This document shows positions 11,433 to 23,032 of a DNA stretch of 64,000 nt, piece by piece. The first letter of the stretch is position 1; every line of letters starts with the position of its first letter. Position numbers and translations under genes: made by a program. Under the pieces are notes generated by a model. The model did not search any database, was not told the origin of the DNA, and saw nothing but the letters and a program-made list of their open reading frames with translations. The stretch is from Dasypus novemcinctus (Eukaryota > Chordata > Mammalia > Cingulata > Dasypodidae), in the NCBI RefSeq assembly GCF_030445035.2, contig NC_080701.1, positions 11,932,739 through 11,996,738 on the forward strand, in the 5' to 3' direction.

Positions 11433-12417
11433 CTTGAAATCCAAAGACATCCTTCCAGATTGATTTTAGGCTTCACAAACCCTTGAAGAACATGCTACTG
11501 TTTTTCTTTAAGTCTTAGAATTTTTCTAGGACTGAGAGAGGGACTTACTCATATCTGCATTTTAGGATCTGAATGATAGTATTTGCACGCGATCTCAGAT
11601 ACATAGGAAGTAACTGACAAAGAGTATGAAAACCAATGGTAATTACAACCAGACAAAAAAATCCTTACCCACCCACATCCATCAGAATGCTTAGTCGTTT
11701 AATAATTCTAGAAAGGCAGCTTTCATTTGTACTGAAAACAATGCTGTTTTGTTTTTTTGGGGGGTTGTAAATAACAGAAACTAGATAGATGCCAATTTTG
11801 ATCTAGTAGGAATGCAAATGATTTCATTCTTAGTAACCCATTTGACTTTTTAAATAATTTATTTTCTCCATGTCTCTGTCAGAGAGTCCAAAAAGCACCC
11901 ATGACCTAGTGAAAGCTCTTTTTACACTTTCTGAGCTGCACATGAAAGCAGCTGCTCTCTGTACTAGGAGAACCCAGACTCAAGCAGTGCTGCGGCCGTG
12001 TGCTCAGCTTAGAACTGGACCTGTCCTCTTCCTGCTCCGGTTTTAGGCCAATGCGGACAAATTTCCTAGCTGCCGGGGCAAATCCCTACCTCCTCTGGGT
12101 TGATAAAGAAAAACTTTCTGTGCACTTTGGGCTCTCTCAGCTTTCTGGAGCCATTCATGAATCAGACAGCATCTCCTTCAGGAAGAAGAAGGGAGCACCA
12201 CCCAAGGGCTGGAAAGGGGCAGCTCATTTAGGGCCAACGTGGAAGCGCACAGGAAATGCGCTTATGGGCTGACCCTGAGTTTCCACTTTACCTAGGCGGT
12301 CTTACAAAGCGGGGAGCAGGTACACACTGATGAGTCCGGTGTGCTTGTCCATTCTAAAAAACTGTCTCTTGCAGTCCCTGAACTAGTTTTATCACTAGTG
12401 ATTGCTCATCACAAACC
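11433..12417. other. Unassigned stretch
   Basis: No gene or repeat recognised. A 90-codon frame at 12000-12272 has no similarity I know and no matching splice context. Confidence 0.35.
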
Positions 12418-12425
12418 CTGTAGGG

Positions 12426-12618
12426 CAGTAGTTCTTAACAAGGAGTCCATGAGCTTGAACTGAAATTTTAAAAAAACATTATTCCTGTGGGATCGTGTTG
12501 ATGCAGGTGTGATAAATTTTTTGAATAACACGCAGTAAAGTGTGGACTTAGTAAGGGGTCCCTGGTTTCCACCTGAATGGCAAAGGGGTCCTAGAACAAA
12601 AAAGGTTAAGAACTTCTG
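12426..12618. mobile_element. hAT-type MITE with intact 8 bp target duplication
   Basis: The ends are inverted repeats: CAGTAGTTCTTAACAAGG at the left and GGTTAAGAACTTCTG at the right. GGAGTCCATGAGC and GGGGTCCTAGAACAAAAAAGG lie inside. Both sides carry the identical 8 bp CTGTAGGG (12418-12425 and 12619-12626), the duplication length of hAT transposases. At 193 bp it has no coding capacity and is a non-autonomous Charlie-like copy. Confidence 0.85.
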
Positions 12619-12626
12619 CTGTAGGG

Positions 12627-13046
12627 AAACAGATTTGGCTCAATGGATAGAGTGTCCACCTACCATATGGGAAGTCCAGGGTTCAAACCCAGGGCCTCCG
12701 TGACCCGTGTGGAGCTGGCCCACGCGCAGTGCTGATGCGCGGAAGGAGTGCTGTGCCATGCAGGGATGTCCACCTCATAGGGGAGCCCCACACGCAAGAA
12801 ATGCATCCTGCAAGGAGAGCTGCCCCATGTGACAAAAGTGCAGCCTGCCCAGGAGTAGGGCTGCACACACAGAGAGCTGATGCAGCAAGATGACGCAACA
12901 AAAAAGAGACACAGATTCCCAATGCCACTGACAAGAATGCAAGCAGACACAGAAGAACATGCAGTGAATAGACACAGAGAGCAGACAGCAGGGGTGGGGG
13001 GAAGGGGAGAGAAAGAAATAAAAATAAATAAATCTTAAAAAAAAAA
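12627..13046 (+). repeat. DAS-type SINE inserted at the right end of the hAT MITE
   Basis: Full-length copy with head AAACAGATTTGGCTCAATGG, B-box-like GGTTCAAACCC near 12681 and tail AAATAAATAAATCTT plus A12. The flanking duplication AAGAACTTCTGCTGTAGGG (12608-12626) / AAGAACCCCTGCTGTAGGG (13047-13065) is 19 bp with two differences. It includes the MITE's terminal bases and its 8 bp duplication, so the SINE came after the MITE. Confidence 0.93.
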
Positions 13047-13065
13047 AAGAACCCCTGCTGTAGGG

Positions 13066-14915
13066 TGTGTTTGGTCAACTGTTTTTGTCTTCTAGACAAG
13101 CCCTATTTGGAAAGGGGTCTTCCGGCCATGACATGTGTAGGCGGCCATTTTGTTTCACTTAACAAGGTGATGCCCAGTGTTACGTGGGGGTTATAAGAAA
13201 AAGGGAATTCCTCTTGGACCAAGATGTGGGACAAGAGCTTGACTTTCAGTGGCCTACTGGGATTTGTGACCCAGGGCCAAACCTGTTGTATGAGACTCCA
13301 GATGGGATTTAGTCAAAGTGTTTGTCCAGGACAGAAAATGGCGCAGGGCTTTGCATGTGTAAAAGGGGAGGTGGACGGCTGCGGTTAAAAGTGATTTGTC
13401 CTTCAATCCTGATTCACATGCTCCCCTATACTGTGGCCGTGGGCGGGTCAGTTCATCTCTCGAGCCTCAGTTTCCTTATCTGTAAAACCAAGATGCTGAT
13501 GATGTTTGCCAGGCAGGATCTTTGTGATGAACGAAGGGACCATTTAAAACTGCTTCGTGTACCTGGGACTGCTGCACAGGACTAGTGGTTTAGATCTGTT
13601 GCATTTTGGCAGGGAGTTGGGAGAGAGCTGGCGAGACAGGTATGGATGGACTTTTGCCTGCACTTCTCTGCGTGTATTCATGTGTTTTCAAAATACTCAA
13701 CAATAAGTAAATGAGATAACCTGTTTGGTAAAATTTTTCTTTAGAAATAATTGAAAGTGATCCCTATTCTTTCCTTTCTGGCCATAGGTTCTAGAGCCAG
13801 GTGTCTATTCGGATTATAACTAGGACTGTGCATTTATACACAAATAAGTATATAAGACCCTGAAGCTATTTTCAGCTTTATAGGAAAATCCCTTTTCTCT
13901 CATCCAGCCTCTTTCCTGCATTTTAGCCCAGTTTTTCCAAACCCCGGACCTCGCATACTTGCCTTAATTCTGGTACCTGGGAGATGTTGTTGATTTCTAG
14001 GTCTTGCTCCAAACCACATCCAAGGTGTGACTTTGTTTTTCATTCTTTTTACTAGCCACACAAGGATGAATCACTTCACTTAAGTTTAACCCCAAGAAAG
14101 CTGGCCGAAGAATATTTTCATCTTGTTTGAGGAGCACACGACTGAGTGTTCTTCGAAAGTCTACTCTGGCCTGTTGCCCAGCTATGTCTTACATTGTCGT
14201 TTGAGGGAAGGATTCTTTTTCCCAGATGGTCTGACATACTGGTGGCATCCTGAGGCACAGCTACTAGTTTGTTGTTGTTTTGTTTCTTCCTTGTGCCTGG
14301 TGAATTTAGGGAGCTAGAAGTTTGTAGGTGTTGCCATTTAGCTCTCTTTTCCTCTTCTCATCTGGTCCAGGGTAATGAGAAAGAGAGGTAAGCTGTGTAA
14401 TACAGATGCTTGGAGGCACTGCTGGTGTGCAGCTGAGACACTGCTCCAAAAATACCCTTGAGAGCTCTGATGCAGGGTATGTGCAGATTTCCACGGAGTA
14501 AATGCTCCCACTGCGGCCAAGGTCAAGCTACCTTGAATTAATAATCAACTCTCCTGTGCAGGGACCAGCTGACTCCAGCACAGCATTGAGGTCATAAAAT
14601 TTGGTAGATGCCACTTGCTGAAAGGAAGGGCCAGCTGGAGAGGAGTGGAGACGGGCTGGCTTTGACATATGGTTTTCCATGTTAGAACCAAGTATGCATT
14701 GGTCTTCTCAATAATTCCAATGATTAGTTCAGGAAGTGTCAGTGAGGCCCCTTTCTCCTATTTGACCATGACTTTTTCCCTATTATATCTTTCCAAACCT
14801 CAAAGAGCTCCCCAGAAGAACTGCTTGTTGGTCTGTATTTGACATTGATTATATAGAGGTGTTTTACCTTTTTTTTTAATGCAGACTATTTAACACTGAG
14901 TGTGTTTCTCCCTCT
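13066..14915. other. Mostly unassigned stretch with one MIR
   Basis: Apart from the MIR at 13425-13570 I recognise nothing. Polypyrimidine blocks and short frames are present without coding evidence. Confidence 0.35.
13425..13570 (+). repeat. MIR fragment
   Basis: GAGCCTCAGTTTCCTTATCTGTAAAA is the most conserved MIR block, preceded by a degenerate GGGCGGGTCAGTTCATCTCTC and followed by a diverged 3' half. Confidence 0.7.
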
Positions 14916-14917
14916 AG

Positions 14918-15130
14918 AGCAGTAGTTGGCATACTTACTCTGTGAAGGGTCAGAGAGTAAAGATTTTAGGCTTTGTGGGTCATTTAAGTCTCTATTATCT
15001 CTTTTCCCCCTCCTTTCCCCTCCTCCTCCTCTTCCTTCTTAATCCTTCAAGATGGAAAAACCATTTTTAGTTTGCTATCTGGATTTGGCAGGGGGCCAGA
15101 GTTGACCGGCCCCTTCCCGACAGCATTTAC
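14918..15130 (+). mobile_element. hAT-type (Charlie/MER-like) transposon remnant, interrupted
   Basis: GAGCAGTAGTTGGCATACTTACTCTGTGAAGGGTCAGAGAGTAAAGATTTTAGGCTTTGTGGG gives the left half and ATTTGGCAGGGGGCCAGAGTTGACCGGCCCC the right end. A pyrimidine-rich block (15003-15045) sits between them. The same element type occurs at 53862. Confidence 0.6.
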
Positions 15131-15261
15131 CCCCTTTACTTCTACCCCCAAAGACATTTTTTCCCCTTTGCTTCTACTCCCATCTTGTGATTTTTAAACT
15201 CTCCACGTGATTTCCCCCTGCCTGTGTCATGTGTATAATTGGGGCCATTTTGAAAGTGCAG

Positions 15262-15674
15262 TGTTGGGAAATGCATCGTCCCCCCCACAACAGGTATGCT
15301 CAGGTCCCAGCCCCTGGTCCTGTGAGTGTGAGCCCATTTGTAAGCAGGACTTTGGAGACATTGCTAGTTAAGCAGTGCCCAGACCGAGTGAGAGGAGGCC
15401 TGATCCAATATGGCCGACATCCTTAAAAGCGAAGGAAATTGGGCACAGCCAGGAAATGAAGGTCAACAGAACTGGAAGAGAAAGAAGAAGCCGCCATATG
15501 CATTGCCACGTGAGGAAAAAGCCAAGGAGCCCCAAAGATTGCTGGCAGTCAGAAGGTACCAACCCTAGGAGGAAGCCAGCTTTCTCATCTCTGAAACCCT
15601 GAGCCAATACGTTTCTGTTGCTAAGTTCACCCATTGAATGGTACGTGTTTTGACACTAGTAGACTAAAATACAT
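15262..15674 (+). mobile_element. MaLR-like solo LTR (sense), old
   Basis: The block order is that of this LTR group: a 5' part with CCTGTGAGTGTGAGCCC, then CTGATCCAATATGGCCGACATCC, GCATTGCCACGTGAGGAAAA, CTGAGCCAATACGTTTCTGTTGC and the end TAGTAGACTAAAATACA. The AATAAA position reads AATACG here. No internal region adjoins it. Confidence 0.65.
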
Positions 15675-17700
15675 AGTAAGAAGAATGAAGAGAGAGGACT
15701 GAACTCATTTGCTGGAAATAAAGGAAAAGGTGTTTCTTGTTTTCAGGTTTTCAACTCCTCTTATTAAGACTTGGGAGATCTAGCAGGAAAAGAAATATGT
15801 TACAGGGATGGGATTTTCCCTATCCACGCTAAGAATACCTTATTTAAAATAAATTTTCCATGAAAACTATTTTAGTAGAAGCACTATTTAAAAAGATTAA
15901 AGAATAATTCAGTAAAAATCGTGAAAACATAATTCTATAACCCTGAAAAAGTTTGATCTTCATAATAATTTTTAATTATATACACATGCTTATTTTCCCA
16001 TAGTGTACCCATTTCCTTGTATTCTGCTAGTTATTACTTACCACTTCACCAAGCAAAAAGTTTCAGATTTTTACATGGTCCTTCAAAAAATTATTTTCTT
16101 TAATTAATAAATACTATTTCATCATATTGAAATGCCATACTACATTAAGCAACCACCCTAGTTTGGGCATTATTTACTGTTATCAGGAATATCTTCATAT
16201 CTATGTTCATTTTACATATTTTCATTTTCCCTAACAAGCATATACTATACATTTTACTAACAAATTTAATATTAAATTTAGGGAAATGATTTAAAGTTAA
16301 AGTATTTTCTCTAAGAATCACTTCTTTTCTCCCTATAAATACAAGTATTTATTGAGTGCTTGTTGTATAAATACAAATATTTATTGTGTACCAAAGATAA
16401 TACTTATCTCTGCCTTCATAGTGGGGAAACAGGGCTGCAACTAGGGGGCAAAATTTAGAATGCCAAAAAACTTAACCATCAAAATTAATATTTGAATGCA
16501 ATATTAAAAATCATCAAATTTGGCTAACCACAGCCCCTGGGCTGGCCGTTAGTTTTCCTGGAGCCAGCACTGAGATTAGGGTGGACTGAGTAAGGCAAGG
16601 TGGAGCAAGTGCAGAGTTAGTTCTCATTATTGAAAATATTTTGACATTTTGGTCAACATGGATTTTCTTACATTAAATTTTATTTTTAAAAAATATTATA
16701 TCTCTTGATTACTGGAATTTTTGGCACCCCCTTAAATTTGGTGCCAAGGTGAACGCCTCACTAGCTTCACCCTCCTGGCCTCATGCGGCGTAGGGCTGAG
16801 CAGATCAGCACCTTGGAAGGGTTGATGCTGGGTGTTATGGAACGTGGAGATTGTTTTTTCCCAGTGGTGATGGTTAGTATTTCATCACCCCCAAGGACCA
16901 TGGTGCTAAGCAGCCCGTGGCATTGGCCACCCATGGGCCAGGATGTTGCAAGAACTGAAGAGGGCTCTGGTTCTCCCTGGGCACTGCAGACCGCAGGGTG
17001 CTTACGTCTTTGTAGGATCAGTTATAGATCTGGAAAATCTAGGTCAGCCATTGCATTTAGCGAGACCCATTTGTACTTTTTGATTGACTCGTCTGTATAA
17101 TCTTTACTGTCCCTTAATGTATTTAGCATATTATTTTGTCTTTTAACAGAACTGTAATAGTGGGAACGACTCATGCTGAGCGTGCTTTAAAAAGGCTTGG
17201 TCAATAAAGTAGTCGTAATGCTTATCCTGCCCAAGATTACCACCTGCCAAAGTGTAATCAGAAAATCCTTCCTCTTGTCTAGAAACTGGTTTTAGACATG
17301 GTTTCCCAATTTGTCAGAAAAATGATCAATTTTTCTCCAAGTCCAGATATAGCAGACTCTAGGATGAGTGATAGATATCTTGTCCTTCCTAAAACGTATT
17401 TTCCTTTCTAAGTCTCACCTAATTTATGGTAAAATCAATTACAGGAAATACTGAAAAAGAAATCGTTCATACAGGGGCTATTCCATTTTTCTTTGATGTT
17501 CATTGGCTCATAAGACTATTCATAGCTATTATGTTAACAGAAAGACCAAGGCATTAACCTATATTTTAGGTCAGTGTTCTGTAACTAAAATGATACTTAG
17601 TAATTGACAATATGGTTATTTTTAGGTATGTGCCACCCGTTTCTTGAAATTTGACAAACTCATTAAATGTTTGAAATTTGCACCATAGAGAAACTGTGTG
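15675..17700. other. Unassigned AT-rich stretch
   Basis: No gene is recognised. The part 16428-16780 (GGGCTGCAACTAGGGGGC ... GGCACCCCCTTAAATTTGG) may be a decayed DNA transposon, but I cannot confirm terminal repeats. A 105-codon frame at 16783-17100 has no recognisable similarity. Confidence 0.35.
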
Positions 17701-17716
17701 AGAAATGGAAAATGAC

Positions 17717-18111
17717 CATATCATTGATGTGGAGACAGAGGCCATGGGAGTTGCTGAGGGCAGGGAGAGGGAGGAAGAGGTGTGATATGGGGGCGTTTTC
17801 GGGACTTGGAGTTGCTCTGAATGATATTGCAGGGACAGATGCAGGACATTATATATCCTGCCATAACCAACTGAATGGACTGGGAGAGAGTGTAAACTGC
17901 AATGTAAACTGTAATCCATGCTGTGTAGCAGTGCTCCAAATGTATTCACCAAATGCAATGAATGTGCCACACTGATGAAAGAATTTGGTGAAGTGGGAGG
18001 AGGGGGAGATGGGGAGTGGGGTATATGGGTGGGATCCTCTTATTTTTTTAATGTGGCATTTTTTGTGTTCTATGTATCTTTAAAATTTTTAGAAAAAATC
18101 TATTAAAAAAA
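17717..18111 (+). mobile_element. Young 5'-truncated L1 3' end with exact target duplication
   Basis: This is a sense 395 bp copy of the L1 3' UTR: GATGTGGAGACAGAGGCC, GGGACTTGGAGTTGCTCTGAATGA, GAGAGTGTAAACTGC, AATGTGGCATTTTTTGTG and a short A-tail. It is flanked by an exact 16 bp duplication, AGAAATGGAAAATGAC, at 17701-17716 and 18112-18127. This is a textbook target-primed insertion. Confidence 0.92.
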
Positions 18112-18127
18112 AGAAATGGAAAATGAC

Positions 18128-20234
18128 ACAGAGGCAAAAATTCTGACAGTGATTATAATGAACCTTTATAGATGAAGAAATACCCTAATTGCTTTACAGA
18201 TATAAAATAAAGTCATTTCAGACCTGTTTTAGGATCTAGTTGCATTTGTGCTGCACCAGTGCCACTCCTCACCGGGGAAGCTGCTTCCCCTGACATGTTT
18301 GTTTCCTGTCCTTTCTGCGGGCTCCAGAGGCTGGTGTTGAATGAATAGAGTTGAATTAGAAAGTCTGGGGAGGGAGATTCAGCCTCGCCCTCTCCCAGAC
18401 CGGAAATGGCAAAGAGATTAAGGATGCAGCAGAGAGGTTGCTGGGAGGCCCCTAGGCTGTGACAACAAATAGACCGTGTGATCAGGACTCTCTGAGCAGC
18501 CTGGCAGCTCTGGGCGGAGTAGCAGTGCTTGCTTCACTCTCTGTTTTCAGGCTGCCTCTGAGGGAGGATATTTTGGGACGTGGGGAGCGTTGCATAACGT
18601 GGGATCATCTGTAACCCAACGTCAGTTTTCTACGCAGGAGGAGAGTGCGTTGGGGCTGGTCTGCAGACAGGGCCAACCTGCTGGCCACAGGGACGTGAGG
18701 AAGGAAAGGGGCGGTCCTCATTGGGAGTAGGAAGGTCACCGTCAGGGGCGGTAGCCCACCGACTGTCCCCTCTGTTCGCTTTCAGGAGAGTCCAACAGTC
18801 CCGTTTGGGCATTTGCTACGTGCCAGCGTCTTCGCCAGTCCTGGGGTGCAGAGATCAACGACACAGGCTGGCTGCTCAGTTGACAGCCTGATGTGTGCAG
18901 ATAAGAGGAAGGAAGTGGCTTTTCAGAGACTGATCACAGCTGACTTGGGAAGCAACTGCCCAGCCACCAAACTCAGACGTGCAAAGTCCTTCCCCACCTG
19001 CGTCTGACACATCGAACCGTCAGTCTGCGGGACTCAAGCCTGTGGCTGGAGAGTCAGGCCCTATTCTTGCTTGTGCGTGCGTTGTCAATCTAATGGGGAA
19101 AGCCGCAAGGTTTGGCTTACCCCAGAGTCACAGTTAGTAAGCCAATGGAACCAGTTCCCTGGTTCTAATGACTTGGACCATTCATAGAAGAGGAAACTGA
19201 GATCTGGACCCAGTTTCTGGTGTCCACTCGCTAGCTACCCCCAGCCAGCAGTTCTTTTGTCTCATACAATATTAAAACATTATCCTACCCATAGCCCTAT
19301 TTGCGTTTTATGAAGGAGGGAGATTAACATAAAGGGTATCACACTGTGCCTTATTTTCCCATAAATGTGACGTAATAGGATTATGGAATATGTCAACACA
19401 GTGCTTTGTAGGTAGAACCAAGGAACCGGTTTCTGTGGTTTCCTAGCAGAGCCATTGTGGTTTGGCCAATCTTTTGGCTCCCTCTTTGTAAGGCAAAAAC
19501 AATAAAAAAGAACGGCACCCAGAGGCCTCTTGTGATCTATCTTAGATGGGTGGGAAGGACCTCTTGGGTTTCCCTTTGACCAATCAGCATCTGCTTCAGA
19601 ATTCTGCAGTGTCCAGTTGTGCCATGGTGGACGGTGCCTATTTGATTTCAGAGTGGGCCTAGGTAGGGAGGAATTTTAAGTGTTTGCTGGCAGTGAACAT
19701 AGTTATACTCAGTCATCCCAGTAATGATGCTAGATCGTGTTCCTAATATAGATTCAAGACTCTTCATAGATTCAAGACTCTTCCATGAGCTATACTTCTA
19801 TATGGAGCTCTATAGTGTGCTCAGCACTTTTGTTGTGGGGGAAGTCAAGGAGATAAAAAAGAAATTTAAGGCTTTATACCATTTATCATTAGGAAGCTTA
19901 CTGAGTTGAAAGGTATGAACACATTGGAAACATCTATAACAATACAAGCTAGTCTCTAACTGAATTGGAAATTATTTAGAAGGTGTAAGAATTCCAAAGA
20001 GTAGGGTACCTGTAAGATTTGTTGGTGACTGGAGGACATTTTGTGGAAAGCATGATCATGAGGACTTTAGCTGGGAAGAGAGACTTTGAGAGATGACGAT
20101 TTGGCCATCCCAAATTTAAAAATATATGGTATATATAGATAGATATGAAAAAATATTTATATGTATAATATTTATATTTATTCCAATGGATATTGTCACT
20201 TATCTGTGTATTTATATGAGGGATACAGATGGCA
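18128..20234. other. Unassigned stretch, no SINE
   Basis: No gene or repeat is recognised over about 2.1 kb. An 18 bp tandem duplication with TAGATTCAAGACTCTTC repeated lies at about 19749-19784. AT-rich block at 20110-20220. Confidence 0.35.
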
Positions 20235-20420
20235 TAGCATTTTTTTAAATTAAAGAAGTTGTAGGTTTACAGAAAATCATGCAGAAAGTATGTGGTTCTT
20301 ATACGCCTCCTCCCCTCACACACACACAGTCTTCCCTATTATTAACAGTTTGCATTAGTGTGGTAACTTTGTTACAATTGACTATATTATTATAATTATA
20401 CTCAAATGGCATAGCACTTG
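20235..20420 (-). mobile_element. L1 3' end fragment, diverged (antisense)
   Basis: GAAGTTGTAGGTTTACAGAAAATCATGCAGAAAG, then CACACAGTCTTCCCTATTATTAACAG and GCATTAGTGTGGTAACTTTGTTACAATTGA, follow the antisense L1 3' UTR block order seen at 5572 and 41482, but are more diverged. Confidence 0.6.
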
Positions 20421-21337
20421 TAGACTTTTCTGTTTGGCCCACTTAGGTTCACAGCATGAATGAAACAGTATTTGGTATAAAGGCTGCAAGAAAGCATATC
20501 CAGCAATGTAATGAATGGGTCAGGCCTGGTTTGCTACTTTTAGGAGTTGAAAGAATACAAAAGCCTTCTTTAATCTGCCAGGGAAAATTCCAAGACTTTG
20601 GTATAAAATGTTTCCTGTTGAGAATGTCTTTCATCTTTACCACCCATCATGATGAATAACTTCTCCATGGGACCCTTAGGCTTTCAAACCAAAGCCTGCA
20701 CAGAAGCACCAAATTGGGACAGACTTTCTTGAACTTGTAAACTCAGATTCCACTTTACCTCGTTCTTTAACCCTACCTGTGGAGGCAGGAAGCAGTGGCC
20801 ACAGAGGTGCCACGTACTTTCTGACTGATATGTGGGAACTGAGTCTTAACTGGAATATAGAGTGCTGCTTGGTTTTACAGAGAGATTCATCAGTAGGAGA
20901 CTGGCTGGATGAAATGTGGCACATCCATCAATGGAATATGATGTAGCTGTTAAAAAGAATGAGGTAGCAGAGGAAGACTATGGGAAGGTGGCAGGGTGGA
21001 AGCTCCAGGAATCAGTCCCTTCACCGAAACAACTATTGAACTGGCAGGAACTGTCTGAATCTACTCTTCTGAGACCCTGGTGTCTAGGGGAATACTGTGC
21101 AGCATCCAGGGAAGAGCTGGAAGAAGACACTGGTAAGTTGTGTTACCACCGTGCAGTGGGTACCACCCCTCACCCCCTAACCATGCGGCAGGCAGCAGTG
21201 GGGATTGCAGCCTGGGCTCCTGGTTGCAACTTGCTGGTGCCAAGGTGAACTATAAGGATTTAGTCCTCTAAGATTTGGATGTATGTGTCCTGATTTCTGA
21301 TCTTTGCTTTAGATTAGCTACTTCAGATTACTGGCGA
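20421..21337. other. Mostly unassigned stretch
   Basis: Only 20895-20965 (GGCACATCCATCAATGGAATATGATGTAGCTGTTAAAAAGAATGAGG) resembles an L1 3' block in sense. The rest is unrecognised; the 110-codon frame at 20916-21248 starts inside that L1-like text and is not credible. Confidence 0.4.
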
Positions 21338-21358
21338 GGGGGTGGGGGTGGGGGTGGG
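21338..21358 (+). other. Candidate G-quadruplex motif
   Basis: Four G-runs of 5, 5, 5 and 3 are separated by single T residues (GGGGGTGGGGGTGGGGGT then GGG). This fits the G3+N1-7 quadruplex pattern with minimal loops. It lies 75 bp upstream of the (CT)n tract. Confidence 0.8.
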
Positions 21359-21431
21359 AAAGCAGCTCTGAGGTCTGCCATTGTTCTAACCCTGGTCAGG
21401 CAAAGCAGCTGAAGAATCTTAAAGAGGCAGT

Positions 21432-21433
<2 letters not shown>

Positions 21434-21479
<46 letters not shown>
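21434..21479. repeat. (CT)23 microsatellite
   Basis: Uninterrupted CT dinucleotide run of about 46 bp. Long perfect runs of this kind are usually polymorphic. Confidence 0.97.
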
Positions 21480-21484
<5 letters not shown>

Positions 21485-21534
21485 CTCTTTTCTTTTTCCA
21501 TTCCCTGATTGGGAGCAAAAATAGTTTGGAAAAG

Positions 21535-22649
21535 TCACAAACTGATGATCCCAGCCCTCAATAACAACAACCCCTAGCAATCCCAGAAGAGTGGGAAAAC
21601 TAGATTTCCATGGTTATAGCACCATAATACTCAGAATGTCCAGTCTCAACAAACAATTATAAAACACCAAAGAAAGTGGACAGTATCATCCATTCACTGG
21701 AAAACAAGAATTTACCAGAAATCATCCCTGAGGAAGCTCATACTTTGGAATGATTAGTCAAAGACTTTAAGTCAACTGTCTTAAATATGTCCAGTGAGCT
21801 AAAATAATCTGTATATAGGAAATAAAGGAAATTAGGAAACATCTGAACAAAATAAAGAGATGGAAATTATTAAAAGGAACCAAACAGAAATTTTGGAGCT
21901 CAAAATACAGTAGTTGATATGAAAAAACTCATTAGATGGATTCAACAGCAGATTCAAACAGGAAGAATAGAGGATCAATGAACTTGAAGGCAAAACAATT
22001 GAATTATCCAGGGTGAGGAACAGAAAGAAAAAATAATGAAGAAAAATGAACAGAGCTTGAAGGACATATAAATACCATCAAGCATATCATCAGAGTCCTA
22101 GAAAGACAAGATAGAGAGAGAAGGGGGCAAAAAAGTATTTGAAGAAATGGCGAAAAACTTCCCAAATCTGATGAAAGACATGAATACACACATTCAGAAA
22201 GCTCAATGAACTCTAAGCAAGATAAATTCTAAGAGATCAACACCAGGACACATTATAGCAAAATTGTCAAAATCTAAAGACAAAAAGAATTTTGAAAGCA
22301 GCAGGAGAGAAGCAACTTGTCACATCAAAGGGATCCCGAGTAAGATTAACAGTGGATTCTCATTAGAAACTCTGTAGGCCAGAAGACAGTGGGATGATAT
22401 ACTGAAATTCCTTAAAGAAAAAAGCCTGACAACCAAGAATTCTATATCCAGCAAAATTATCTTTCAAAAATGAAGGAGAAATTTAGACATTTACAGTAAA
22501 CAAAAGAAAGCAAAAGTAAACAAAATGACAGAGTTCATTATCAGAAGACCTGCCTCAAAGAAATGTTAAAGGGTGTCCTTCAGACCAAAATAAAAGAACA
22601 CTAGATACTAACTCAAAGCCATAAGAAGAAATAAAGAACATTGATAAAG
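21535..22649 (+). mobile_element. Old L1/HAL1 5' part (ORF1 region), sense
   Basis: ACACCAGGACACATTATAGCAAAATTGTCAAA, AAGACAAAAAGAATTTTGAAAGCAGCAGG, CCAGAAGACAGTGGGATGAT and CAACCAAGAATTCTATATCCAGC follow, in order, the ORF1/HAL1 segment of old mammalian LINEs. Multiple stops are present. It continues beyond the SINE at 22663. Confidence 0.75.
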
Positions 22650-22662
22650 ATCACTATGTAGG

Positions 22663-23032
22663 AAACGGACTTGGCCCAGTGGTTAGGGCATCTGTCTACC
22701 ACATGGGAGGTCCACGGTTCAAACCCCGGGCCTCCTTGACCCGTGTGGAGCTGGCCCATGTGCAGTGCTGATGCACACAAGGAGTGCCGTGCCACACAGG
22801 GGTGTCCCCCACATAGGGGAACCCCACGCGCAAGGAGTCGCCCTGTAAGGGGAGCTGCCCAGAGCGAAAGAAAGTGCAGCCTGCCCAGGAATGGCACCGC
22901 CCACACTTCCCGTGCCCCTGACGACAACAGAAGTGGACAAAGAAACAAGACACAGCAAATAGACACAGAGAACAGACAACCGGGGGAGGGGGGGGTGGTA
23001 ATTAAATAAATAAATAAATCTTTAAAAAAAAA
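22663..23032 (+). repeat. DAS-type SINE inserted in the old L1/HAL1
   Basis: The head is AAACGGACTTGGCCCAGTGG with B-box-like GGTTCAAACCCCGGG. The 3' end is AAATAAATAAATAAATCTTT plus A9. Exact 13 bp duplication ATCACTATGTAGG flanks it (22650-22662 and 23033-23045). A GGGGGAGGGGGGGG run sits before the tail. The body is about 50 bp shorter than in the other full-length copies. Confidence 0.94.

Noticed and set aside
16783-17100. 105-codon plus-strand frame
   Set aside because: No recognisable domain, no splice context, and length expected by chance in a window this size.
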